Under the pieces are notes generated by a model that did no database searches, was not told the origin of the DNA, and saw only the letters and a list, made by a program, of their open reading frames with translations. Of a stretch of DNA of 64,000 nt, positions 51,346 to 64,000 are shown piece after piece. Position 1 is the stretch's first letter; each line of letters starts with the position of its first letter. This DNA comes from Mytilus edulis. Taxonomy: Eukaryota; Mollusca; Bivalvia; Mytilida; Mytilidae. The position numbers and the translations under genes are program-made. The DNA lies in NCBI RefSeq assembly GCF_963676685.1, contig NC_092348.1, positions 14,916,867-14,980,866 on the forward strand. The letters are read 5' to 3'.

Positions 51346-53894
51346 TAAACAAAGGCTGATTATCAATTTTGATACAATCATTTTATCATGCATGGATTTG
51401 AAAGTTATCATTTGAATAATGCATGAAATTTATGTTATGATATTAGAGAAATCTCTAAGAGACTGTCTAACCAGATAAGGTTAATCTGTTTGTTCTGTAG
51501 TATTAATAAAGACTCCCTAGGGATTCAGAACATTGAATCTGTATTGTCAGTGAAAGTGACCCATTAGGTAACTGTATGGATTCCATATTAATACTTTGAT
51601 CTCCGTGGGTCATAATGACCATATGGGATGAAAGGTCAGTTTTAATGAGTATTGATGAAATGTAGCTGGAATTGTACATTTGCAAGAAAGAATTTTGACT
51701 ATTTTCATGGTAAGGTCTTTCTGGAAGTTTTATTATTATCCTTCAAAGAAGGTAGACTCAAATTCTTCACTAATATTTGTGTCAATAGTTAAGTATAACA
51801 AAATCTACACAATTTGAAGAAAAAGATTTTAGGGTTAAGGCATAAGCTTTGTTTTATTTGAGAATGTTTATATCTGAAATTAAAATTTAGTTGGATAATT
51901 TGTTGTCAATTTTAATCTTGAGAAGATGCTGTCTTGATGGTTTATTGTGGAATGTGTCCTAATTTAACCCAAGTAATTTTCAGTCAGGTTTATAATGAGC
52001 CTCTGTCCAGTTATCAAGGACAGGTAAATGTTTTATTTACTTTAAAGGTTCTCAATATATACTTATCTAATATAAATATCAAATTGTTTGGCCATGAACT
52101 GAAAACATGCAAACACTAGTTGATTTATTCAGTTTTGAGAATATTAGGAGATTGTGAGATATTCAGTTCTTCCATGTCAAATTTGTGTGTTCTGTCTTTT
52201 TAAACACTGACGAAACATTTGCATAATTTTGATTTATTTAAAAAAAAAGACATGATATATACATTGCTAATAAATATGTTGAGAACATATTGTTATAATA
52301 AATAATCATATGTTAGTCAGCCTTTAACAGCTTATAGTTGGTAATTTGTAGTACAACTGTAATAAAAACTTTTTTTTATATTAGATACACCCAGTCATGT
52401 TTGAGTGTCAATATGTATTTTTTGTTTCACAGAAAAAGGTCTTCAATCATAAAAAAAATATGGAATTTTTACATAATGCAATAACTAAAAGTATGCCAGG
52501 AACCATTCACTTTCCCCTTTTTACAAATGTTGGTAGACTGAAAGTCTGTATACCTTTTATGGATTTTCTGTTATGTTATTCCAAAGCTATTGTCAAATAT
52601 AGGGAAATGTGTTGTTTAATATACAAATACTTGATAACTTTTTTTCAAATATTGACTACACTTTATATATTAAACACAACTAGTTGGGACAGGCCCTTTT
52701 ACATGCTTATCATGCTCTTATAGCACAGTTTTAATGACATTATTACTAAGTGTCATTTTAATGTTTGATTTATTAATCTGTTGTGTCATCTTTTTATAAC
52801 TATGTCATAAAAACATAAAAAAATGTGTGTTATTTATAGTATTTACAATTAATGAAAGTATTCAATATATGTAAGAGGCTTGCCCAAAATTATCTTTCTT
52901 TTACATTCCCTGCTGTCAATTAAAAAATGGAAATCAAAATTAGAAATGGATATCTCAAAGAAATGTATTCAATTGTTTATTCATGTCAAAAGATAAACAA
53001 GGTACACAATATTTCAAACTCCTGTAAGAAGATATTTCTGTAACATAAAAAATAAGATACATTAAATTACAAAATCTACTTCAATGCTATCTGTTTTGAA
53101 GTTAGGTAAAAAAGGAACAGAAGCTAAAATTACATCTTTTATGTGTTTAAGTTGGCAGAGTTTCTAAATTCTAAAGTACAGGGAATTATTTGGGATGTAG
53201 AAAAGCAGATGATGTTAATTGCCTGCTCATCAAATTTAAACCTATATCCATTTTGAAGTTACAATTGTTCAATTAACATGTTTAATACTGAGCAGATGGG
53301 AAAGTAGACATTTTGAGGGTTGAATTATTTTCCAGATGGGTTAATATATTCACACAGATAAACTAAAAAGATTTATGATTGCAACTGTGCTTTAAGGTCA
53401 ACCAATGGTTACAAATAAGAAGAATGCACTTATCCCTTGACCCTCCCTAGCCATAATCTTTAACTACACCCCATTCTCAAAGCAAGAGTGGACTAGAAAC
53501 ACTGTGCTTATCCTTTAACCTCCCCAGTCCTAACTCTCTCCCTACACTCCCCCTTTTCCAAGACAAGAGAAGCAAACTAGAAAACAAATCTGTAGCAAAA
53601 ACAAACTGACAACAGAGGTTACCATAATACTTTCATCCAAGATAAATTGTATCACAAAAATATGTTGCAGTAGAATATTGCTGTGGTTTTGTCTTTGCAT
53701 ATAAAATAGTTTGGTAATCGGATTAAATTGATCATGGTGAGTGACACTTTAATTTAATTATAGCTACAAAATCATAAAACATGCAACTGCATATTGATAT
53801 CAACTTTATTATATAATTATGTAATGCATGCTAGCATTATGTTGCAAGTTAAATCCTATTATTAAACATAATATTGACTATTTTGCAATTTCAG

Positions 53895-54155
53895 ACAATA
53901 CTTGCTAAAGCTGTCTATGACAACAAAGCAGAAACCCCAGATGAACTTGCCTTCAGACGAGGAGATGTTTTGTCTGTTATTGAGCAGGACACAGGTGGTC
54001 TGGAGGGCTGGTGGCTGTGCTCCTACAGAGGAAAACAAGGAATTGCTCCAGGGAACAGACTGCAACTTCTGACAGGGATGCAGGAATCAGACTACCAGTC
54101 TCCCATGACACAGAAACAGCTAAATAGACGAAGCTGGGACGTTACACCAAACAAG
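53895..54155 (+). CDS. CAS-family docking protein, SH3-domain exon (partial gene)
   Basis: CAS proteins (BCAR1/p130Cas, NEDD9, EFS, CASS4) are adhesion scaffolds that bind focal adhesion kinase and relay integrin signals. The exon runs from acceptor TTTGCAATTTCAG to donor GTAACA. It has 87 codons, phase 0 at both ends. It reads TILAKAVYDNKAETPDELAF, then RRGDVLSVIEQDTGGLEGWW, LCSYRGKQGIAPGNRLQLL. ALYDN-like AVYDN, the tandem W of GLEGWW and GIAPGNRL are the ligand-binding surface of an SH3 domain, and the LEGWWLCS/PGNR wording is specific to this family. The exon starts where I recall the vertebrate SH3 exon starting. The first exon and the downstream substrate (YxxP) and C-terminal domains are not in view. 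Invertebrates often have a single CAS gene, so a paralogue symbol is withheld. Confidence 0.9.
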
Positions 54156-57100
54156 GTAACACTATAATACATATAGAAGACAAACTAAAAAAAAGCAAAT
54201 GCACAAACTGTTAAAATTCTTTTAATAAGTGAATCAATTATATATTTCAAACAAAGGAAATCTTTGAGCAACTAAAAATATGTATTTGAAATAAAAGCAA
54301 AAAGATACAGACTTTTAATTTGATAAGGAAAAATGGAATGATAGATAAATGGAGTTATCTGAATAACATTGATACAAAATTACATCAGAATGCAGCAGAG
54401 GGGAACATTGCATAATACATGTACATGCATGAGTACAAATATATTTAAAATGCAGGTGTGGGAAGATGATTAACAATAACAGATTTGCCACCCTGCAACA
54501 ACACAAAATATTTAAAAATTGTTGAAATTTATATTGAAATGAAAAATAGTATACACCATGTTGTACAGATGTTCTTTATAAAAAGAATGAACAATATTAA
54601 CAGATAGCCATAACAAAAACCTATTGAAAAAGAAATATGAAAAGTCAATATTTTTACTTGATATTTCATGTATTTACTGGTAAAGCCAATTTAACAAAGA
54701 AAACACAAAAATGTTAAACAACTACAGGCAAAATGATATAAATGATATAAAAATGGAAAATCCAGCTGTAAACTAGAAGTTATTGCATGATTGCACAATT
54801 TACACATTAATTAATGTGGAATTTCAGTATCTTATGTAATTTACATAATCATCTTAGCTTTGATGTTAGTTTCCTGGAGGAAAAGATGTTCATTTCATGT
54901 GGTCTCTGCCATCTTTCTATAGCCGTGTAACACAACAGTTACAGTGATCAAAGGTTGAGAGAGAAAAAAAATAACATTATTAAAATTATTTTCCTCACTT
55001 ATTGAATTCCTTTAGGTACATTGAAAACTAAAGTTGAAAATATTTGGCTTCTTAATCATACTGAAACAATTTTGAATATGAAATTTCAGTTAATAAGCAA
55101 CTCAGAAAAAATTGCAATATATATAGGTATATCAAACTTTAGAAGAAAAGTAAAGCATTCTTTCAAGTATCTGCTTTTTCATTTTCAGTTTAACTGTAAG
55201 AAATAACATAGTAATACCAGACTTTTTCACTAAATCAAGAGCAGACTTGAACTTCTGACACAAGAATAAAATTAATTCCTTCTGACAGTTTTTCCAATCA
55301 TAAGGAAATAGTTTCCTCTATTTAAAAATTGTTAAGGGTCTGTTGAGTAAATTATCCAGATTTCATGCTCATCATGAGATGGATCTGAATTACTGGCCAT
55401 CATTGTGCTTTGGTTTCACAGTTGGTGTGTGGGTAATTAGTGGTACTTTGATTAATTGAACTGGTGTCTCATTCTTTTTGCTGTTAGAAATATCTTTTAA
55501 AAGGTAAATCAACAAAGAATAGTTGACAGAAACGAAGTGACAACCTTCAATTATGATAGCATGCTAAAATTGATGTATATAAAAGGAAAATACATTTAAT
55601 GTCTATTAGACCTCATTATTTCAAGACCAGTTACTCTTTCAAAACATGATACAAGTTTCTTTTGGGTATCTTTCAAATCAAATTTTGGTTTAGTTTTGAA
55701 ATTGTAAAAGCAGGATAGTGGAATTTTTATAAATTTATATTTGTTATGTCAGTCGTATTTTAGACCCAAATTTCAATATTCATGTTATATAATTCAAAAT
55801 AGTCTGACACATCATATATATCAGTGCATGCTACCATAAAAAGAGCTTTACTAAATAGAGAAAAATTACCCCCAGTGATGATATATTTGAATGCACAGAA
55901 TGGTAAACTCACTAGATAACTTTGCATGACATTTTGTTTTCAATCTATATACAGTTCTAATTATTTTCAACTGATAGATTTAATGGTAAGCCGTACATTC
56001 AAATTCACTCAAATGATTTATTGCTTTTTAGAAGAAATTTGAACTGAATATGAATTAAAGAAGTTTAATGATTGTCATTTTTCTGTTTAAAAGTCTGTGT
56101 GAGAAGTTTATAAATGTATTAAGTGTCTACAGACAGAATTAAATGAAACCTGATATGTTTACAGGGATATTTACACTGAGTAAGATACTTAGAAATTACT
56201 TCTATTTTAATGCAAAAGAAAAGTGTGTTTAATATTTTAATGTTTTAATTAGAAGAATTTGAGATATTTTTGTCTTTGGCACTAGCATTGTGTTAGTGTT
56301 TGTATTGGAGTATAGAGCTTTGGAACATGCTAAACTGACTATATGTGGTGCTCCAGCTTAGGTTGAAATACAAATAGACTGTTTAGTAATGTCTTCAATA
56401 GTTATTGCTTCCTCTAATGTACCAACTACCATGTAGAAACTTGATATCATTGTAAAAACCATTCAAATGACATTCAATTGAAATATATACTCATCAAAGA
56501 ATTTATTCTGTTCATTTCTTTCTTTTTTGGTCTAATAAATATTAAATAAAACTATTTTATTTTTTCAAATTTAGAAATTTAGAAATGGTCTAGTAATCAG
56601 TGAAAAAAACACTTTAAATTGAGGTCAACATTTGGTACACATTAAAATAGGGTATAGTTTACCTATGTAAACATTAGTATACCTGGTGTCAGTTTATTAA
56701 AAATGATAATACCTTTTTATTACGTGACAAGATCAAAATTAATCATCTCATCTCTGATTTAGAAGCAATATTTCGTAACAACAAACTATTTACACCTTTC
56801 ATAATGGACAAAAGACAATTTGTCATATTGTGCACTCCGTTGCAGTGACACTTTTATTAAAACTTTGCACTTTATTAGTGTACTTAGTCTAAAATCAAAT
56901 CCTCTAAGATAGTTTCAGTTCATCTTCCTCTTATATCACATGCATTTATGTCAAGCTCTTACTTGTTCCAATTGAAAAGACTAGTCAACAATTTAAATAG
57001 AGATTATCAAAGTATATTCTAAGATAATACCATTAACACCAAATAATCTAAATAATAAAACACATTGAAGTATGACAAATTATATCACCTCAAAATATTC

Positions 57101-58402
57101 CTTAAATTATTTAGGTACATAAGTATCTAGTTTAGAAGTGAACTTGAAAAAAACGTAAATTTTAGATGTCATTTTGGGGGCTTTTGTTGCTTGCTATACA
57201 GTTTGGGTTTGGCTCATTGTTGAAGGCTTTAAAGTGATCTATAGTGGTTGACTTTAATGTTATTTGTTCTCTGGTGGAGAATTGTTTCTTTGGCAATTAC
57301 CTTTGTATTTTCATGTGTCTATTTATGTTGTTCTCTTGGTGTTTCTTTCCTGGTTTTGTCCTTGTTTTGTTTGGTTGAGAAACTGTATAGTTATCAAATA
57401 TATATATGTTTTTTTTTATTTTGAAAGTAAAATTTCTGTTAAGAAAATAAAGAAAAAAGTTAACTGGAATGACATTGGTTGGTTATATTTGTTTTCTCTC
57501 CATGTCAAATTTTTGTAAATAAAAAAGATAAGTACATTTTTTGTACAATTAGAGTTTCCCAACAATTTTCTCTCAAGGTGGGCTAAAAAACTATTGATGT
57601 GGCTTTGGGTCTGATATAATGTCATATTAAGTATTTTGGATCCATTAGCTCTTCTTGAAAGTTCTGAATAGTATTGGTCATAAATAAAATAATCTGCAAA
57701 ATAAGTGATCCACATGTAAAACTCATAAATAAATCCTGATAGGACAATTGTTGACATCTTACATGCTAGGATGGACTCAAAAACTGTTTGTTTTTGTTAA
57801 ATTCAGTCGAGCTCGTCAAGGTGTGAAATTATGCATACCTTTATATGAAAGTATTAAATACAAATATATTTGGTGGTATGCGGATTATGAGTTACGGTTA
57901 TTAAAGGTCAAATTGATAGCCGTTTGTATGCATATTAAATTAGGATTGGCCAAATCCAAAATTTGTATAGTTGTAATACCTGTTTTCTTTTTGAAAATAA
58001 TGTTTTTAAAGCTTTCAGGTGGGAAGAATCATTTTGTTACTCACATACTTGAAATGTTTTATTTCAATTCAATTTGTTTGGTTATTATAAGGAGTCGAAA
58101 TCAGAAGAGCTATCTAGTCTTGTGATAAATTTTGTCATTTATACGCATATGTTTATGACTATAGCTATAACTATTTATGAATTAAAAGTTGTACAAAGTC
58201 TGTCCTAAAAGAATGGATTTGTAAACAAGGACAAGTAACTTTATTTTCTTGAGTGAATTTATTTTTGCTATATCATTCTTCGTGCTTAGGAGACAATAAA
58301 AAGGCTGTCTTTGTCTGTAATATTGGTTGGTATGAGTTTTCAGCTTTGCTGAGTTTTAAATTTCTGATAAGGTACCATTTATATTACTTTAATGGGTAAA
58401 TT
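54156..58402. other. Presumed intron of the CAS-family gene
   Basis: No YxxP-rich or other CAS exon is visible. A fragment of the 'AGATGTGGTATG' repeat in inverse sits at ~57190-57310 (GGCTCATTGTTGAAGGCTTT). The rest is unremarkable. The open frames at 57416-57757 (-) and 57748-58125 (+) have no recognisable domain. Confidence 0.45.
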
Positions 58403-60489
58403 AAATCTGACATGACTAGACTAGTACAAAGTTCTATATCTATTGCTGCTTCATATAGAAATATAGAAATCTGACATGACTAGACTAGTGCAAAGTTCTA
58501 TATCTATTGCTACTTCATATAGAAATATAGAAATCTGACATGACTAGACTAGTGCAAAGTTCTATATCTATTGCTGCTTCATATAGAAATATAGAAATCT
58601 GACATGACTAGACTAGTACAAAGTTCTATATCTATTGCTGCTTCATATAGAAATATAGAAATCTGACATGACTAGACTAGTGCAAAGTTCTATATCTGTT
58701 GCTGCTTCATATAGAAATATAGAAATCTGACATGACTAGACTAGTGCAAAGTTCTATATCTATTGCTGCTTCATATAGAAATATAGAAATCTGACATGAC
58801 TAGACTAGTGCAAAGTTCTATATCTATTGCTGCTTCATATAGAAATATAGAAATCTGACATGACTAGACTAGTGCAAAGTTCTATATCTATTGCTGCTTC
58901 ATATAGAAATATAGAAATCTGACATGACTAGACTAGTGCAAAGTTCTATATCTATTGCTGCTTCATATAGAAATATAGAAATCTGACATGACTAGACTAG
59001 TGCAAAGTTCTATATCTATTGCTGCTTCATATAGAAATATAGAAATCTGACATGACTAGACTAGTGCAAAGTTCTATATCTATTGCTGCTTCATATAGAA
59101 ATATAGAAATCTGACATGACTAGACTAGTGCAAAGTTCTATATCTGTTGCTGCTTCATATAGAAATATAGAAATCTGACATGACTAGACTAGTGCAAAGT
59201 TCTATATCTATTGCTGCTTCATATAGAAATATAGAAATCTGACATGACTAGACTAGTACAAAGTTCTATATCTATTGCTGCTTCATATAGAAATATAGAA
59301 ATCTGACATGACTAGACTAGTGCAAAGTTCTATATCTATTGCTGCTTCATATAGAAATATAGAAATCTGACATGACTAGACTAGTGCAAAGTTCTATATC
59401 TATTGCTGCTTCATATAGAAATATACAAATCTAACATGACTAGACTAGTGCAAAGTTCTATATCTATTGCTGCTTCATATAGAAATATAGAAATCTGACA
59501 TGACTAGACTAGTGCAAAGTTCTATATCTATTGCTGCTTCATATAGAAATATAGAAATCTGACATGACTAGACTAGTGCAAAGTTCTATATCTATTGCTG
59601 CTTCATATAGAAATATAGAAATCTGACATGACTAGACTAGTGCAAAGTTCTATATCTATTGCTGCTTCATATAGAAATATAGAAATCTGACATGACTAGA
59701 CTAGTGCAAAGTTCTATATCTATTGCTACTTCATATAGAAATATAGAAATCTGACATGACTGGACTAGTGCAAAGTTCTATATCTGTTGCTGCTTCATAT
59801 AGAAATATAGAAATCTGACATGACTAGACTAGTGCAAAGTTCTATATCTGTTGCTGCTTCATATAGAAATATAGAAATCTGACATGACTAGACTAGTGCA
59901 AAGTTCTATATCTATTGCTGCTTCATATAGAAATATAGAAATCTGACATGACTAGACTAGTGCAAAGTTCTATATCTATTGCTGCTTCATATAGAAATAT
60001 AGAAATCTGACATGACTAGACTAGTGCAAAGTTCTATATCTATTGCTGCTTCATATAGAAATATAGAAATCTGACATGACTAGACTAGTGCAAAGTTCTA
60101 TATCTATTGCTGCTTCATATAGAAATATAGAAATCTGACATGACTAGACTAGTACAAAGTTCTATATCTATTGCTGCTTCATATAGAAATATAGAAATCT
60201 GACATGACTAGACTAGTGCAAAGTTCTATATCTATTGCTACTTCATATAGAAATATAGAAATCTGACATGACTGGACTAGTGCAAAGTTCTATATCTGTT
60301 GCTGCTTCATATAGAAATATAGAAATCTGACATGACTAGACTAGTACAAAGTTCTATATCTGTTGCTGCTTCATATAGAAATATAGAAATCTGACATGAC
60401 TAGACTAGTGCAAAGTTCTATATCTATTGCTACTTCATATAGAAATATAGAAATCTGACATGACTGGACTAGTGCAAAGTTCTATATCT
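58403..60489. repeat. 64-bp satellite array, about 32.6 units
   Basis: The unit reads AAATCTGACATGACTAGACT, AGTGCAAAGTTCTATATCTA, TTGCTGCTTCATATAGAAAT and ATAG. Units are nearly identical. Variable sites are GTGC/GTAC, CTATTG/CTGTTG, GCTGC/GCTAC and CTAG/CTGG. The array's true copy number may be compressed in the assembly. Confidence 0.97.
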
Positions 60490-60490
60490 G

Positions 60491-60654
60491 TCATCATCTA
60501 TACCTATACACATAATCTGATGAGTTCCTGGTCATCATCTATACCTATACACATAATCTGATGAGTTCCTGGTCATCATCTATACCTATACACATAATCT
60601 GATGAGTTCCTGGTCAACATCTATACCTATACACATAATCTGATGAGTTCCTGG
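60491..60654. repeat. 41-bp tandem repeat, 4 units
   Basis: Units start TCATCATCTATACCTATACA at 60491, 60532, 60573 and 60614. They end TGATGAGTTCCTGG and directly abut the 64-bp array. Confidence 0.95.
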
Positions 60655-60663
60655 ATTAACAAC

Positions 60664-61961
60664 TGCTGGGACAATTTTCACTTAAGTTTAATATAAATGA
60701 TAAAATTGAGAATGGAAATGGGGAATGTGTCAAAGAGACAACAACCCGACCAAATAAAAAACAACAGCAGAGGGTCACCAACAGGTCTTCAATGTAGCGA
60801 GAAATTCCCGCACCCGGAGGCGTCCTTCAGCTGGCCCCTAAACAAATATATACTAGTCCAGTGATAATGAACGCCATACTAATTTCCAAATTGTACACAA
60901 GAAACTAAAATTAAAATAATACAAGACTAACAAAGGCCAGAGGCTCCTGACTTGGGACAGGCGCAAGAATGCGGCGGGGTTAAACATGTTTGTGAGATCT
61001 CAACCCTCCCCCTATACCTCTAACCAATGTAGTAAAGTAAACGCATAACAATACGCACATTAAAATTCAGTTCAAGAGAAATCCGAGTCTGATGTCAGAA
61101 GATGTAACCAAAGAAAATAAACAAAATGACAATAATACATAAATAACAAAAGACTACTAGCAGTTAACTGATATGCCAGCTCCAGACTTCATATAAATGG
61201 TACAGTTTAGATTGAATACACTTAAGTTTAATATGAATGGTACAGTTTAGATTGAATACACTTAAGTTTAATATGAATGGTACAGTTTAGATTGAATACT
61301 CTTAAGTTTAATATGAATGGTACAGTTTAGATTGAATACACTTAAGTTTAATATGAATGGTACAGTTTAGATTGGATACACTTAAGTTTAATATGAATGG
61401 TAGAGTTTAGATGTGATACACTTAAGTTTAATATGAATGGTACAGTTTAGATTGGATACACTTAAGTTTGATATAAATGGTACAGTTTAGATTTGATATG
61501 CAGGGACAATTTTCACTTAAGTTTGATATGAATGGTACAGTTTAGATTTGATATGCTGGGACCATTTTCACTTAAGTTTGATATGAATGGTACAGTTTAG
61601 ATTTGATATGCTGGGACAATTTTCACTAAAGTTTGATATGAATGGTACAGTTTAGATTTGATATCTGGGACAATTTTCCCTGTAAAAGTATAATATAAAT
61701 GGTACAGTTTAGATTGGATACACTTAAGTTTAATATGAATGGTACAGTTTAGAACGGATACACTTAAGTTTAATATGAATGGTACAGTTTAGAATGGATA
61801 CACTTAAGTTTAATATGAATGGTACAGTTTAGATTGGATACACTTAAGTTTAATATGAATGGTACATTTTAGATTGGATACACTTAAGTTTAATATGAAT
61901 GGTACAGTTTAGAATGGATACACTTAAGTTTAATATGAATGGTACAGTTTAGATTGGTTAA
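60664..61961. repeat. 40-bp satellite array with a 55-57-bp variant, interrupted by an insertion
   Basis: The basic unit is ACACTTAAGTTTAATATGAA plus TGGTACAGTTTAGATTGGAT. Units at ~61495-61690 carry an extra GCTGGGACAATTTTC. A partial variant unit lies at 60664-60699, before the inserted element, and the rest of the array at 61191-61961. Confidence 0.9.
60700..61190 (+). mobile_element. 491-bp 'GAGAATGGAAATGGGGAATG' repeat inserted in the 40-bp array, 9-bp target duplication
   Basis: ATATAAATG is present directly before (60691-60699) and after (61191-61199) the element. It opens ATAAAATTGAGAATGGAAAT and closes ATATGCCAGCTCCAGACTTC. It matches the first ~500 bases of the copy at 18640. Confidence 0.8.
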
Positions 61962-64000
61962 ATGTTCTATTATGAACAGATTGAGTGAACATCAATAACT
62001 ATGTCCATGTTGAGAGTTCTGTCAATGTCACTAATTATCCCAATGATAACCGGCCTGTCAGGGAACAATTTAATTGTAGAAAACTGATAAAATCCTCAAT
62101 TATTGTTAATTGATTTCCATGTAGAATGTCAGTTAAATCTTTGTATTTGTTGATGAATAGTGGATCAGATTGGAATTCGTACAATGTAAAGGTAGACTTT
62201 TTTATGTAAAGAACTCTGACCACAACATTTTTGTAAGATAATAAATAGTTTAGGAAGATATCAGGTTTTCTTTGTCTGCACATTTTGTCTTTGTAGCCTT
62301 TTCATTAAAAGTTAAGTTACTTTAAAAAAAATAATATTTCATTCCTGTTGTCTCTGTATCTTTGAGAACATTACTTGTTCCTTGACATGAAAAGCAATGA
62401 GTTAGGCTCAAAATATATGAATCGCAGCTTTTAGTAAATTTCTTGTTTTTGCCATTTTGTTTATATGATACAATTCTAGCATAAACCCATCCCTGAAAGG
62501 TAAACAATTATCTTTACCTGGCTCATAATGCTGAGATGATGGGTAAGGGTATTTTACTTTTGAAGGAAGTTCCAACAAAAGGTAAATTATCAACATAAAG
62601 TACTCAGTGCTGGAAAAAGAGTACCGGTAAAAAAAGATGGTTATATTTTTTCTGCCATTTTTTAAGTGCAATGTTATAATGATACAAAAATCACAATTAA
62701 AAGTATAGGAAATACATATTTTTTTGCTTTTATGCTGTGGTATTCCCGTACAGATATTTAAAAAGACTGAAAACAACAAAAAAAGTAAAAAATATTCTCA
62801 CAGGAAAAAAGAAAAAGCTGCTTAGCCCTGACCTGGACTTTTTATGTTCAGTATTTTTGTTAATAACAGCTACTAAATTGCTTAGTTTAAGGTTTAATAG
62901 ATTTGCAAATATCCCCAGAGAAAGATCTATTGTTAGAAAGTTTGTTTAAATCTCTATTAATCATTAACGATCTTTTTTTTCTGTTTGATCGACTTCAAAC
63001 AGCACTCAATATCTTTACAGTTATGACTAATAAACAAAGAAAATTGATTGCACATACTGAATCACATTTGGTAGGGAAGGCAACATCAGATTTCTGTTTT
63101 TTCCATTATTTCACCAAATTTGATTAATTTTGGTGTGTTTTGAGACTTCATAAAGCTATTATTACATAATCATTGACATAAATACACTGCAAGATTTCTT
63201 TTTATGTGATATAGTTTTACAGCAGATGTGCATCCAGTTGAATAGAAACTGACAGTTTTATGATGGTACACAAAGAAACAGGTTATCAGAGTTATCTCCC
63301 CTGATTTAGTTTTTGTTGTACTGGTATCTTTGCAGCCTTGTCTTGTCTGCCTTGCTTGTCTCCATTTGTTGTTGTTGAAATCAGAATTCATGGCACTTCT
63401 CAAAATAATTTATGTGTATGATTTTTGTTTGTTGGTGCCAATAGTTAGTTCTGTAGTCCTGTGAGTTGCCAGAATATTTAAATAAACCCTGCAAGTTGGG
63501 TCAAAATAAGGTCAACAATATAAAAAACTATTTCACATTATGGTCAATTTAGACATGTATAAAAATGTGTATACAATAAAATGATGAGGGTGTTATAGAT
63601 CTCAGCCCCACTCAGTGACAAATGCAAAATATGCCCTATACTGTCTGCTTCCAGCCAACAGACTTGTACTTTTACTAAAAACTTATTTTTATGTAAGATT
63701 TTTTTTATAGAATGTTGATTTGCCCTTCGAGGACTGGCTGTAAATAACTTTTTAATGTCTGCAAATTTCATTTAGGCATCATTGCATGAAGATTTCATTA
63801 TCAAGAAGCTATTTTGATAGATATTGTTATTTCTTGATCTGGGTGGAGATGTTTCTAAAATTGAAATGTTTATGTTATCCTAATAAAATTAAACCAAAAA
63901 CTTTCAGCTCATTTTTCATTGTTCTAATTTTAAATCTTATGACAGCTAGTACTTAAAAAGATGATAAAAAAAGTCTAATAATAGATGAATTTGAACTATT
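61962..64000. other. AT-rich, no gene recognised
   Basis: Probably still intron of the CAS-family gene. The 123-codon minus frame at 62408-62779 has no recognisable domain or splice context. Confidence 0.4.

Noticed and set aside
53874..53894. Extension of the SH3 exon upstream as unspliced N-terminus
   Set aside because: The frame begins with TTG, and the stretch is a pyrimidine-rich acceptor ending TTTCAG.
57748..58125. 125-codon plus-strand frame
   Set aside because: No recognisable domain, splice context or family resemblance; expected by chance in AT-rich DNA.
58403..60489. Regular repeats resembling a CRISPR array
   Set aside because: Whole units repeat with no unique spacers, and the context is a eukaryotic intron; this is a satellite.

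Overview
The window is nuclear DNA of a metazoan and most probably of a marine bivalve of the mussel (Mytilus) type. The genes have many introns with GT-AG splice sites and read as lophotrochozoan proteins. The sequence is AT-rich and dominated by short dispersed repeats, Helitron-like elements with internal ~160-500 bp tandem monomers, and satellite arrays. I recognise several of these repeats as typical of mussel genomes; that assignment is from memory.

Layout. (1) 390-3320, + strand: the last three exons of a methionine sulfoxide reductase A-like gene, whose 5' part and catalytic motif lie before the window. (2) 3321-7646: intergenic, with Helitron-type elements. (3) 7647-22277, - strand: a complete 14-exon gene for lysosomal N-acetylgalactosamine-6-sulfatase (GALNS). 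Every splice junction could be placed and the joined frame is 517 codons. Its introns hold a 46-bp satellite, two Helentron-like elements, two palindromic MITEs and a long dispersed repeat. (4) 22278-37780: no recognisable gene. It holds a 26-bp array just upstream of GALNS, a near-perfect 80-bp hairpin, a Helitron with both ends intact, and a 17-unit 61-bp array. (5) 37782-39603: a large Helentron-like element with three ~501-bp monomers. (6) 39604-53894: mostly featureless AT-rich DNA plus small MITEs. (7) 53895-54155, + strand: one exon encoding the N-terminal SH3 domain of a CAS-family docking protein (BCAR1/NEDD9/EFS type); no further coding exon is recognised up to 64000. (8) 58403-61961: three consecutive satellite arrays (64, 41 and 40 bp units), the last split by a 491-bp repeat with a 9-bp target-site duplication.

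The three genes are unrelated in function (protein repair, glycosaminoglycan breakdown, adhesion signalling), and nothing suggests they act together. I found no convincing undescribed system. The most informative signals are the conserved GALNS exon structure, a GC splice donor next to a transposon, and the shared architecture of at least seven Helentron-like copies in four subfamilies. All coordinates were read by eye, so repeat edges are approximate unless a target duplication or defined terminus is stated.
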